A stretch of DNA of 38,960 nt from Acidimicrobiia bacterium (GTDB lineage: Bacteria > Actinomycetota > Acidimicrobiia > Acidimicrobiales > Bin134). The stretch lies in the NCBI GenBank assembly GCA_022821445.1, contig JAJEDQ010000216.1, positions 1 to 38,960 of the forward strand, written 5' to 3'. The notes beneath the pieces are model-generated. The model was not told the origin of the DNA. It did not search any database and saw nothing but the letters and a program-made list of their open reading frames with translations. Below, piece after piece: positions 15,797 to 23,021 of this stretch (the stretch's first letter is position 1; every line of letters begins with the position of its first letter). Both the position numbers and the translations under genes were made by a program.

Positions 15797-16603
15797 TAGA
15801 TGTAATGTCCATAGAGGTTCCCATTGAGGCTCGCGTTTTTCGGCGAAGGCGGCGGGGCCTTCTACTTGGTCGGGATGGCCCCAGATGCCGGTCATGTGGA
15901 AGGCGCCGGCTTTGCTGGCCTCGGTGAGGCCGTGCTCCATGGCATCCCACAGGGCCTTCTTGGTGGCGGCCATGGCAGAGGGGGAGTTGCGGGCGATGGC
16001 TTCGGCTATCTCGCCGGCCCGCTCCCGCAGGCGCTCGGGCGGATCAACGATCTCGCTGATCATGCCCAGCTCGTAGGCCCGCTGGGGTCCCATCCGCTCG
16101 TGCGCCCCCATCAGCGCCATGCGCATAACAGTCTCGGCGGGCATCTTCTTCAGCAGCGCGATGGCCTCCAAGGCCACTACTTGGCCCACCGACACGTGAG
16201 GGTCGAAGAACTGGGCGTCGGAGGCGGCGATCACGATGTCGGCGTCGGCCACCCAGTGGAAGCCGCCTCCGCAGCAGATGCCGTTCACCGCTGTGATCAC
16301 CGGCTTGCGCACTTTCTGGTGCCATGAGGTGAAGTGCAGGTCGAAGTTCTCCACCGACTCCCGGTAGCGCTCCATGCCCTGCCCGTCGGTGGCCAGCTCC
16401 ACCACGTCCACCCCGGTCTGGAAGGCCCGACCCTCCCCGGTGTGGACGATCACCCGCACTTCGGGATCTCGGTCCAGTTCCAGCCAGGCGTCGGCGAACT
16501 CCTCGCGCATCTGGGAGTTCATGGCGTTGAGCTGGTCGGGCCGGTTGTTGATCAGCCATCCAACTCGTCCCTTGCGCTCCACGATCAGCGTCTCGTAGCC
16601 CAT
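15785..16603 (-). CDS. Enoyl-CoA hydratase/isomerase family protein
   Basis: A 272-residue crotonase-family protein. Signatures: NRPDQLNAMNSQM near 19, GRAFQTGVDVVEL near 64 (FQTGVD in place of the usual FCAGAD), and TAVNGICCGGGFHWVADADIV near 105. The double Cys and the FHWV segment are unusual, so it may not be a plain hydratase. The downstream DPHVSVGQVVALEAIALLKKMP matches the part of the fold that carries acidic catalytic residues. ATG 16603 gives the expected N-terminus MGYETLIVERKG; the frame extends upstream only as a shadow of the divergent DM13 gene. Acyl-CoA substrate unknown. Confidence 0.9.
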   Translation of the reverse strand: MGYETLIVERKGRVGWLINNRPDQLNAMNSQMREEFADAWLELDRDPEVRVIVHTGEGRAFQTGVDVVELATDGQGMERYRESVENFDLHFTSWHQKVRKPVITAVNGICCGGGFHWVADADIVIAASDAQFFDPHVSVGQVVALEAIALLKKMPAETVMRMALMGAHERMGPQRAYELGMISEIVDPPERLRERAGEIAEAIARNSPSAMAATKKALWDAMEHGLTEASKAGAFHMTGIWGHPDQVEGPAAFAEKREPQWEPLWTLHLDSD

Positions 16604-16669
16604 ATCGCCAGTCTGTCGCGGCAGTCGGGGAAATGCCGCGTCGATAGAAATCCGCCTACGTTGGGGAGC

Positions 16670-17512
16670 ATGAAACGGCTTATATCCCGCTTGTGGGGAT
16701 GGTTGAAGGTGTTGCCGGTCCGGGCCAAGGTGCTGATAACGGTGGGATTGGCCGCCTTGCTGGGCTTTGCCATCTGGGCGGTGTTCTTCTGGTTTGCGTT
16801 CCAGACCTACTTCATCGACGACGAGGTGGAGGAAGCCGGGCCGGTGTTCGACAGCGGCGTTGCAGCCGGCACTCCGGCCCCAGAGCCCGCCACAACTTCC
16901 ACGGCACCGACTTCCACGACGCCGACATCCACCGATACCTCGACTGCCGATGCGGCGACCCCCGCCGATGAGCCGGCCCAAGCCGCCACGCCGTCGGCGG
17001 CCGGCGATGCCGCCCCCGGCCCTGACGACAGCCCGCCGGTAGGGGCCATGCCGGGGGACGAGATCTCAGAAGAGCTCCTGGCCGAGATGGACGAGGTCAT
17101 GGAGGAAGATGGCATGCCCGCCGAGGTCGAGGTGGAAGAGGCGATGCCCGATATGCCCGAACAGCCCCAGGTTCGGGTGGAGGCATCGGGTCCGTTCATC
17201 AACCGCAGCCACCCCACCACGGGCAACGCCATCGTGCTGGGCGACGGCACGGGCCAGCGGTTTCTGCGCTTCGAGAACTTCCGCACCGACAACGGCCCCG
17301 ACCTGAACGTGTATCTGAGCTCCGCGCCCCAGGACGCTCCCGCTGGCCAGTTCGACGACGATTTCATCGACCTCGGCGACCTCAAAGGCAACGTGGGCTC
17401 GCAGAACTACGAGATTCCCCGCGAAGTGGACCTGAGCCGCTACTCCACCGTGGTGATCTGGTGTGTGAGGTTCTCGGTGATATTCGGTGCCGCCGAGCTC
17501 GTAGCATCCTGA
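16670..17512 (+). CDS. Membrane-anchored DM13 domain protein
   Basis: A 280-residue protein. Residues about 22-45 (VLITVGLAALLGFAIWAVFFWFA) form one membrane segment after a short basic cytoplasmic tail. A Pro/Thr/Ala and then Glu/Met-rich extracytoplasmic linker follows to about 170. The last 100 residues are a DM13 domain: GPFINRSHPTTGNAIVLGDG, RFLRFENFRTDNGPDLNVYL, LGDLKGNVGSQNYEIP and VVIWCVRFSVIFGAAEL with its single conserved Cys. DM13 is proposed to take part in extracytoplasmic redox reactions. ATG 16670 follows GGGGAG. It is 16 bp from the following enoyl-CoA hydratase gene. Confidence 0.87.
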   Translation: MKRLISRLWGWLKVLPVRAKVLITVGLAALLGFAIWAVFFWFAFQTYFIDDEVEEAGPVFDSGVAAGTPAPEPATTSTAPTSTTPTSTDTSTADAATPADEPAQAATPSAAGDAAPGPDDSPPVGAMPGDEISEELLAEMDEVMEEDGMPAEVEVEEAMPDMPEQPQVRVEASGPFINRSHPTTGNAIVLGDGTGQRFLRFENFRTDNGPDLNVYLSSAPQDAPAGQFDDDFIDLGDLKGNVGSQNYEIPREVDLSRYSTVVIWCVRFSVIFGAAELVAS

Positions 17513-17528
17513 TTAGCCTGGGCCGGGC

Positions 17529-18338
17529 ATGAAGCCCTATCCGACGCCGCCCGACGGGCTGCACGTGGTCTCGGCGCCGCCGGTGTTGACCCTCACCCTC
17601 GACCGGCCCCAGCGCCGAAACTCGCTGACCGACGATATCGTCTTGGCCCTGATCGACACCTTGGAAGCGGCCAGCGCTGACGAGGAGATTCGGGCGGTTC
17701 TACTCAACGCGGTCGGCGAGAACTTTTGCAGCGGTTTCGACTTGGCCGGGCGGGCCGGTGACGGTTCTCGGCCCCGGCCGGGCAGCATCTCCCGGCGCAT
17801 GCCCTATCTGGTGAACCGGCTCATCCCGGTGATGCTGGAAGTGCAGGTGCCCATTGTGTGCGCCGTTCGAGGTTGGGCGGTGGGGTTGGGGCTCAGTCTG
17901 GCCCTGGCCTCGGATTTCGCGGTGGTCGCCGACGATGCCCGGCTGCGGGCCCCTTTCTCCGCCATGGGCATCACCCCTGATAGCGGCTCGTCGTGGTTGT
18001 TGCCCCGTCTGGCCGGTGTGGCCCGGGCCAAACAAATGCTGATGCTGGGTGAGGAGGTGTCGGGGGCTGAGGCCGCAGAATGGGGGCTGATCCATCAGGC
18101 GGTACCGGCCGACCAAGTCGACGCCAAAGCCGCCGCGCTGGCCTCCCGGCTCGCTGCCTCGGCCACTGTGGCTGTTGGACTGGCCAAAATGCTCATTCAC
18201 CGCGGCTCCGGCCGCAGCCTGGAGGCCCACCTGGGCGACGAGGCTTTCGCCATGGAGCTGTCGTCGCGCTCAGCCGACTTCCGAGAGTGGGCCGAATCCC
18301 GCCGACAGGGCCGTTCTCCCGACTTCACCGGTCGATAG
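17529..18338 (+). CDS. Enoyl-CoA hydratase/isomerase family protein
   Basis: A 269-residue crotonase-fold enzyme, the third in this window. Signatures: DRPQRRNSLTDDI near 24, GENFCSGFDLAG near 61, and CAVRGWAVGLGLSLALASDF near 110, with the SAMGITPDSGSSWLLPRLAG segment near 140 as in acyl-CoA isomerases and hydratases acting on branched or ring-derived acyl-CoAs. The ATG is 16 bp after the DM13 stop and the stop is 47 bp before the UGSC gene, so it may share a transcript with either, although the UGSC gene has its own -10 box. Substrate not deducible. Confidence 0.92.
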   Translation: MKPYPTPPDGLHVVSAPPVLTLTLDRPQRRNSLTDDIVLALIDTLEAASADEEIRAVLLNAVGENFCSGFDLAGRAGDGSRPRPGSISRRMPYLVNRLIPVMLEVQVPIVCAVRGWAVGLGLSLALASDFAVVADDARLRAPFSAMGITPDSGSSWLLPRLAGVARAKQMLMLGEEVSGAEAAEWGLIHQAVPADQVDAKAAALASRLAASATVAVGLAKMLIHRGSGRSLEAHLGDEAFAMELSSRSADFREWAESRRQGRSPDFTGR

Positions 18339-18373
18339 CGACTACTCACACCGGTCTCAGCTCCACCGGCCGG

Positions 18374-18379
18374 TAGTCT
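18374..18379 (+). promoter_or_regulatory. Putative -10 box of the UGSC selenoprotein operon
   Basis: TAGTCT ends 6 nt before the ATG at 18386 with no ribosome site between, the same geometry as at the DUF4143 and VapB genes. A -35 match is not clear. Confidence 0.35.
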
Positions 18380-18385
18380 GCTCCC

Positions 18386-18919
18386 ATGTTGGTAATGGAT
18401 CCGACGGCTGCTCCGCCGCTGATCGACCCCGATCGGGGCCCCGATGCCGGTCCGCTGACCGGCAAGCGGGTGGGCATCCGCTACGACCTCACCTGGCGCT
18501 CGTTCCTGTGGACCACCGACGAGTGGACCCGCAAACTGGAGGCGGCCGGTGCCGAGGTTGTTCCGTGGTGCTCGGAGTCCCGCCAGGACGTGAAGCTCGA
18601 GGACGCGGTGCTCGAGGAACTGGATGGCTTCGCCACCGACGTGGATATCGCCATCGTCGGCTTGGGCAATTGAGGCAGCTGCACGTCCTGGACCGTCCAC
18701 GACGCAGTTGCGGTGGCGGCCCAGGGCAAGACGGCGGTCGCCGTCGTAACCGAGGAGTTCGTGCCGCTGGCCGAGATCATGGCCCGCAACATGGAGCGGC
18801 CAGGCTTGCGGCTTTGCGTACTGCCCTATCCGCTGGACACCCGCCCCGAACCGGAAGTACGCCAGATCGCCCACGACTTCTGGTCGTCGCTGCTGGACTC
18901 CCTGGGAGTGCCGTCGTAG
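18386..18919 (+). CDS. UGSC-family selenoprotein, in-frame TGA read as selenocysteine
   Basis: Read through the TGA at 18671-18673, this is a 177-residue protein with Sec at position 96 in the motif U-G-S-C followed by TSWTVHD. The frame is unbroken on both sides. The N-terminal part has GKRVGIRYDLTWRSFLWTTD; VDIAIVGLGN leads into Sec; and AVVTEEFVPLAEIMARN follows. U-G-S-C is the hallmark of a named (seleno)protein family with Cys homologues, whose C/U-x-x-C layout suggests a thiol redox site. Substrate is unknown. A strong hairpin begins two bases after the TGA. A caller treating TGA as stop would report 18386-18673 and perhaps 18713-18919. The stop TAG directly abuts the next ATG. A nonsense mutation is the alternative, but exact placement at the motif argues against it. 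Confidence 0.85.
18671..18711 (+). ncRNA. UGA codon with SECIS-like hairpin
   Basis: After TGA-G, GCAGCTGC (18675-18682) pairs with GCAGTTGC (18704-18711) over 8 bp including one G-U. Inside, GTC pairs with GAC and TGGA with TCCA, closing on the loop CCG at 18693-18695. The loop starts 19 nt after the TGA, within the range known for bacterial SECIS elements. The loop lacks the preferred G in its first two positions, and alternative inner pairings (GTCC/GGAC) exist, so SelB recognition is inferred. Confidence 0.6.
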
Positions 18920-19966
18920 ATGCCCTCTGACGACAATGCCATACCCGAGGGGCGGGTCGAGGCCCCCGACGACCCGGTGGAGTTCATGCGCTGGGCTACC
19001 GATCAGGGCTGGGGCGACGGCCTGCCCCTGATTCCGCCCACGCCGGAGCGGGTGGCCCAGTTCACCACCGCTGCCGACCGCCCGGCCGATTCGGTGCTGT
19101 TGGAGGTGCCCCCGGCTAACGCCTGGTGCACGGTGGAGAAGCTGGCCGTCAACGCCTGCATGGCCGGGGCTGCTCCCGAGGCCATGCCGCTGATGATGGC
19201 CGCGCTGGAGGCCATGGCCGAGCGCCCCTTTGACTTGTTTGCCCTCAACACCACCACCAGCTCGGTGGTGCCGTGTTTGTTTGTGAATGGACAGGCCCGC
19301 GACCGGCTGGATCTGCCCTGCCAGGCTGGGTGTTTCGGCGGGGCGGCCGGGGCAGGGCCGGCCATCGGACGGGCCATCCGGCTGGTGATGCGCAACGTCG
19401 GCGGCCAGGTGGCCGGGGAGACGTCCAAATGCGTGCTGGGCCAACCCGCCCGGGTGGTGGGCCTGGTGATGGGCGAGTGGGAGGAGCGCTCCCCGTGGCC
19501 GCCCCTGGCGGAGCGCCGGGGGGTGAGCGGCGACGCGGTCACCGTCTACGGCACCATCGGCACCATGGACATCGCCGATATCGCCGCCGACAACGGCCAG
19601 TCGCTGGCCTGGGTCATCGGCCAGTCGCTGGCCTATGTGGGCACCAACGCCTACATCTCCCACTGGGGGGCCGAGGTCATGGTGGTGGTGCCCCCACCCT
19701 GGGCCGACATGCTGGCCGCCGCCTACCCCACCATCGAAGACGTGCAAGAGGCTCTGTGGCAAAACGCCCGCCACCAGGTGGATCAATTCCCCGAAACCCA
19801 CAAGCAGTGGCTGGCCGAACGCGACCGGATCAGCCCCGACGGTACTGCCTACATCGTGGAGCACCCCTCCGATGTGATTGTGATGTGCGCTGGCGGGCTG
19901 GGCAACTTGCACGCCGGCGGTCTGCACAACTTCGGCCCCACCCGGGCCATCACCCGGCCGTTCTGA
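18920..19966 (+). CDS. Conserved protein associated with UGSC selenoprotein, function unknown
   Basis: A 348-residue protein starting at the base after the selenoprotein stop, so almost certainly coupled to it. Landmarks: FMRWATDQGWGDGLPLIPPTPERV near 23, WCTVEKLAVNACMAGAAPEAMPL near 70-95, VPCLFVNGQARDRLDLPCQAGCFGG near 115-140, IGRAIRLVMRNVGG near 150 and SDVIVMCAGGLGNLHAGG at the end. I recall proteins with this GDGLPLIPPT ... TVEKLAVNA ... GRA-RL---N-GG layout beside or fused to UGSC domains; no reaction is known to me. Seven or more Cys could be redox or metal sites. No signal peptide or membrane segment. It overlaps the thiamine diphosphokinase gene by one base. Confidence 0.85.
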   Translation: MPSDDNAIPEGRVEAPDDPVEFMRWATDQGWGDGLPLIPPTPERVAQFTTAADRPADSVLLEVPPANAWCTVEKLAVNACMAGAAPEAMPLMMAALEAMAERPFDLFALNTTTSSVVPCLFVNGQARDRLDLPCQAGCFGGAAGAGPAIGRAIRLVMRNVGGQVAGETSKCVLGQPARVVGLVMGEWEERSPWPPLAERRGVSGDAVTVYGTIGTMDIADIAADNGQSLAWVIGQSLAYVGTNAYISHWGAEVMVVVPPPWADMLAAAYPTIEDVQEALWQNARHQVDQFPETHKQWLAERDRISPDGTAYIVEHPSDVIVMCAGGLGNLHAGGLHNFGPTRAITRPF

Positions 19967-20610
19967 TGGCGTTGCCAACGGAGCCAGCGGTCACCGTGGT
20001 GGTGGTAGCGGGCGGCGACCCCCCGACACCAGAAGAGACCGCCCGCCTCCCCGCCGACCCGATAGTCGTGACTGCCGACGCCGGACTAGATCACGCCTTA
20101 GCCGCCGGCCTAACGGTGGCAGTAGCAGTAGGCGACATGGACTCCGTTTCCCCCGAAGCCCTAAGCACCGCCGAACAGTCCGGAACCCGAATAGAACGCC
20201 ACCCCCCCGACAAAGACCAAACGGATCTGGAACTAGCCCTAAAACTATCCGCCCGCCTAGCCGACCAAGTGATCGTCATCGGCGCAGGAGGCGGCCGCCT
20301 AGACCACCTAATCGGCAACCTAAACGTACTGGCCTCCCCCGCCTGGGCCGGAGTAGACATCGAAGCCTGGCTAGGCAACGCCCAAGCCGTGGTAGTCCGC
20401 GGCCACCGCGTCCTAGAGGTAATGCCAGGAGACCATGTGTCGCTGTTCGCCCTGGGCGGCCCGGCCCGGGTAACCACCACTGGTCTGGCCTGGCCTCTCA
20501 ACGACGAAGTTCTAGACCCCCTAACCAGCCGAGGTGTAAGCAATCAAGCCACCACCCCCTCACCGGGAATAGCGGTGTCTGAGGGAGTCGTTCTGGCCGT
20601 TATCCCGTAG
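19966..20610 (+). CDS. Thiamine diphosphokinase
   Basis: A 214-residue cytosolic enzyme that transfers diphosphate from ATP to thiamine. Motifs: VVTADAGLDHALAAG near 34, VGDMDSV near 54, HPPDKDQTDLELAL near 75 and IGAGGGRLDHLIGN near 102. These are the canonical Asp clusters of the family. The C-terminal beta-sandwich ends GIAVSEGVVLAVIP. The ATG at 19966 overlaps the preceding TGA (TGATG). Codon use is odd: about 14 of roughly 24 Leu codons are CTA, a codon nearly absent from the adjacent genes. It overlaps the convergent NTF2-like gene by 11 bp. Confidence 0.93.
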   Translation: MALPTEPAVTVVVVAGGDPPTPEETARLPADPIVVTADAGLDHALAAGLTVAVAVGDMDSVSPEALSTAEQSGTRIERHPPDKDQTDLELALKLSARLADQVIVIGAGGGRLDHLIGNLNVLASPAWAGVDIEAWLGNAQAVVVRGHRVLEVMPGDHVSLFALGGPARVTTTGLAWPLNDEVLDPLTSRGVSNQATTPSPGIAVSEGVVLAVIP

Positions 20611-21067
20611 GCCGCTCCGCCGGAAACACCCGATTCCCCTCAACCTCCACCCGCTGCCGCCGCAAAAGCAGCGAAGCAATCCGCCACTTCCCATCGTCGC
20701 ACTTGCGATAGGTCTCCTCGTACCACCCCGTACCCCACATCTGCCCCACACCACTCTCCGGCGGCCAGTCCAAGTGGTCCTCCATCGACCACACAGCAGA
20801 AGCAGTATCAGGCCCGTCGATGCTGATCTCGCTCATGTGGCCGTGGTGGGTGGTGATGATCGGGGCCAAGATGGGCTCCAAGTACACCCGGAACGCCTTG
20901 TTGCCGGTGATGTCGGAGTCCTCACCGGTGTCGTCGGGGGTGGAGATCACCACGTCGTCGCAGAACACGTCCTCCCACTCGTCCCACCTCTTTTGGTCCA
21001 TAAACCGGAAATACCGGGCCTTGAGCTGGCGAATGGCCTCGATCTCAACCAAATCCTCAGGAGTCAT
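20600..21067 (-). CDS. Nuclear transport factor 2 / SnoaL-like family protein
   Basis: A 155-residue protein of the SnoaL_4-like group. It begins MTPEDLVEIEAIRQLKARYFRFMD, continues WEDVFCDDVVISTP, THHGHMSEISID, and ends with the GTGWYEETYRKCDDGKWRIA strands typical of the cone fold. Members include small dehydratases and hydroxylating enzymes as well as binding proteins. GTG at 21076 is an alternative start, one base after the upstream oxidoreductase stop. It closes an operon with the MDR oxidoreductase and the TauD-type dioxygenase. Substrate unknown. Confidence 0.88.
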   Translation of the reverse strand: MTPEDLVEIEAIRQLKARYFRFMDQKRWDEWEDVFCDDVVISTPDDTGEDSDITGNKAFRVYLEPILAPIITTHHGHMSEISIDGPDTASAVWSMEDHLDWPPESGVGQMWGTGWYEETYRKCDDGKWRIASLLLRRQRVEVEGNRVFPAERPTG

Positions 21068-21077
21068 GGCTGGCACG

Positions 21078-22088
21078 CTAGTCGGCTGAAACTCTCACGA
21101 GCTGTTTGCCGATGTTGCGGCCCTCGAAGAGCCGGGCCAGTGCCTCCGGGACGTTCTCGATGCCGTCCACCACGTCTACCCGGTAGCGGATGCGCCCGTC
21201 GCGCACCCACTGGGCCAGGACGGGGAGCGCCTCGCCGAAGCGGTGGAAGTAGTCGGTGATGATCACTCCCTGCACCTTCAACCGCCGGAACAAGATATTG
21301 CGGAACAGACGGGGCGACCACCAGTCGCCCTCGGCGTTGTAGGTGGAGATCATGCCGCACAGCACTACCCGGGCGTGGTTGTTCACCAGGCCCAGAACGG
21401 CATCCATCACCTCGCCGCCCACGTTCTCGAAGTCCACGTCGATGCCGTCCGGGCACGCCGCCCGGAACTGCTCGTCCAAGTTGCCGGCTTTGTGGTCCAC
21501 ACAAGCGTCGAAGCCCAGTTCCTCGGTCACGAACCGGCACTTCTCCGGCCCACCGGCCACCCCTACCACGCGACAGCCCACGATCTTGCCGATCTGTCCC
21601 GCCACCGAGCCAGTGGCCCCGGCGGCCGCCGACACCACCAGGGTGTCGCCGGGGCGGGGTTCACCGATGTCGAGCAGGCTCCAATAGGCGGTCATGCCGG
21701 TGGGGCCGAGCACGCCGGTGAACGCCTCCAGCGGCACCCCCAAGTCGAGGGGAATGGCCTCGGCCCGGTCCAGCACCGAGTACTCCTCCCATATCAGCCC
21801 GCCGGTGACCACATCGCCGGGCTCAAACTCCGGATGGCGGGACTCGATCACCGTGCCCCACGTGCGCCCCCGCATGGGCTCGCCCACCTCAATGGGAGGC
21901 ATGTAGGCGTCCAAGTCGCTCATCCAGATCCGGTGGGTGGGGTCCATCGACAGATAGGTATTCCGCACCAGCATCTGGCCTTCGCCCGGCTTGGCCACCG
22001 GCAACTCGGTTAGCTCCAAGTCGTCGGCGGTGATGTCGCCCTCTGGCCGAGCCCGCAGCACCCACCGCCGATTCGATGAGGCGCTCAT
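21078..22088 (-). CDS. NADP-dependent oxidoreductase, MDR family (zinc-free)
   Basis: A 336-residue medium-chain dehydrogenase/reductase of the leukotriene B4 12-hydroxydehydrogenase type. Seen are RWVLRARPEGDITADDLEL at the N-terminus, NTYLSMDPTHRIWM, the Rossmann segment VVSAAAGATGSVAGQIGKI near 155, GVAGGPEKCRF, and GIDVDFENVGG near 225. No structural or catalytic zinc Cys cluster is visible. Such enzymes reduce the double bond of enones with NADPH. The ATG at 22088 gives the expected start; the longer frame upstream is a shadow of the dioxygenase gene 22 bp away. Confidence 0.92.
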   Translation of the reverse strand: MSASSNRRWVLRARPEGDITADDLELTELPVAKPGEGQMLVRNTYLSMDPTHRIWMSDLDAYMPPIEVGEPMRGRTWGTVIESRHPEFEPGDVVTGGLIWEEYSVLDRAEAIPLDLGVPLEAFTGVLGPTGMTAYWSLLDIGEPRPGDTLVVSAAAGATGSVAGQIGKIVGCRVVGVAGGPEKCRFVTEELGFDACVDHKAGNLDEQFRAACPDGIDVDFENVGGEVMDAVLGLVNNHARVVLCGMISTYNAEGDWWSPRLFRNILFRRLKVQGVIITDYFHRFGEALPVLAQWVRDGRIRYRVDVVDGIENVPEALARLFEGRNIGKQLVRVSAD

Positions 22089-22110
22089 CGGACTACCAGC
22101 GTGTCCCTGC

Positions 22111-22920
22111 TCATATGACCGCCTCGCCGCCCAGCGTGACCCGGTGCATGGTGCGGGCAGAGCCGTAGTCCTGCACCGCATAGTGCTGAAGGCAGCGGTT
22201 GTCCCACAGCACCACATCGCCAGGCGTCCACCGCCAGCGAATCTGGAAATCGGGGGACCGCAACTGGCCGCACAGCAGGCCCAGCACCGCTCGGCTCTCC
22301 TCTTCAGCCAGCTCATTGATCCGAGTGGTGAAGAGCCGGTTCACGAACAGGCACTTTCGGCCTGTCGCCGGGTGAGTGCGCACCACCGGATGCGATATGG
22401 GTCGCTCGGGCATCTCAACTCCGACCATGGCCGCGCTGCGGGCCAGATGCGTCCCTCCCTCGTGGACGGCAGTCAGCCTGTCAGCCAGGGCTCGCAGTGG
22501 CACCGACAGATCGTCGTAGGCCGCGCCGGCATGGGAGAAGCAGGTATCGCCCCCGTCGGGGGGAAGCCGCATGGCCCGGAGCATGGTGCCGATGGGGGGC
22601 TGGGCCATCCAGGTGGCGTCGCTGTGCCAAATGGCTACTCCGGCGCCGCGGCGGGCACCGTCTTCGTGGATGATGTGGACCAAGGGGAGGTCGTCGCGCA
22701 CTGGCGGGGAGAAGTGGAACTCCTCGGGGGCGCCGAAGATGGACGCTGCATCCAACTGCTGGTCGTCGGTCATCTTCTGGTTGCGGAAGAAGAGAACCCC
22801 ATGGCGGTGCCAAGCGTCCCGCAGCGCCGAGGCGGTGGCGTCGTCAACGGGAATTGAGAGATCCACCCCGCGTACGATGCCACCCAGCACCGGCGAGATG
22901 GGAGTCACCTCTAGAGGCAC
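22111..22920 (-). CDS. TauD/TfdA family dioxygenase
   Basis: A 269-residue Fe(II)/2-oxoglutarate dioxygenase. The metal triad is HxD at His99/Asp101 (IWHSDATW) and distal His246 (DNRCLQHYAV). The 2-oxoglutarate-binding Arg is Arg260 in ARTMHRVTL. The N-terminus PLEVTPISPVLGGIVRGVDL is typical. Family members release sulfite from taurine, cleave aryloxyacetates or hydroxylate other acids. With two sulfatases and a sulfonate-type importer nearby, a sulfonate or sulfate ester is possible but not shown. I chose GTG 22920; a TTG at 22932 would add four residues. It heads the operon with the MDR and NTF2-like genes and is divergent from the sulfatase. Confidence 0.92.
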   Translation of the reverse strand: MPLEVTPISPVLGGIVRGVDLSIPVDDATASALRDAWHRHGVLFFRNQKMTDDQQLDAASIFGAPEEFHFSPPVRDDLPLVHIIHEDGARRGAGVAIWHSDATWMAQPPIGTMLRAMRLPPDGGDTCFSHAGAAYDDLSVPLRALADRLTAVHEGGTHLARSAAMVGVEMPERPISHPVVRTHPATGRKCLFVNRLFTTRINELAEEESRAVLGLLCGQLRSPDFQIRWRWTPGDVVLWDNRCLQHYAVQDYGSARTMHRVTLGGEAVI

Positions 22921-23021
22921 GCACCCATTCAATCACCTGGTTGGACTGGCAGTCGGGCTGTTGCGCCGTTCTTTGCCCTAAGGCGCTACTGTCTCCCGGC
23001 GTCAGACCACGGGGAGGACCG

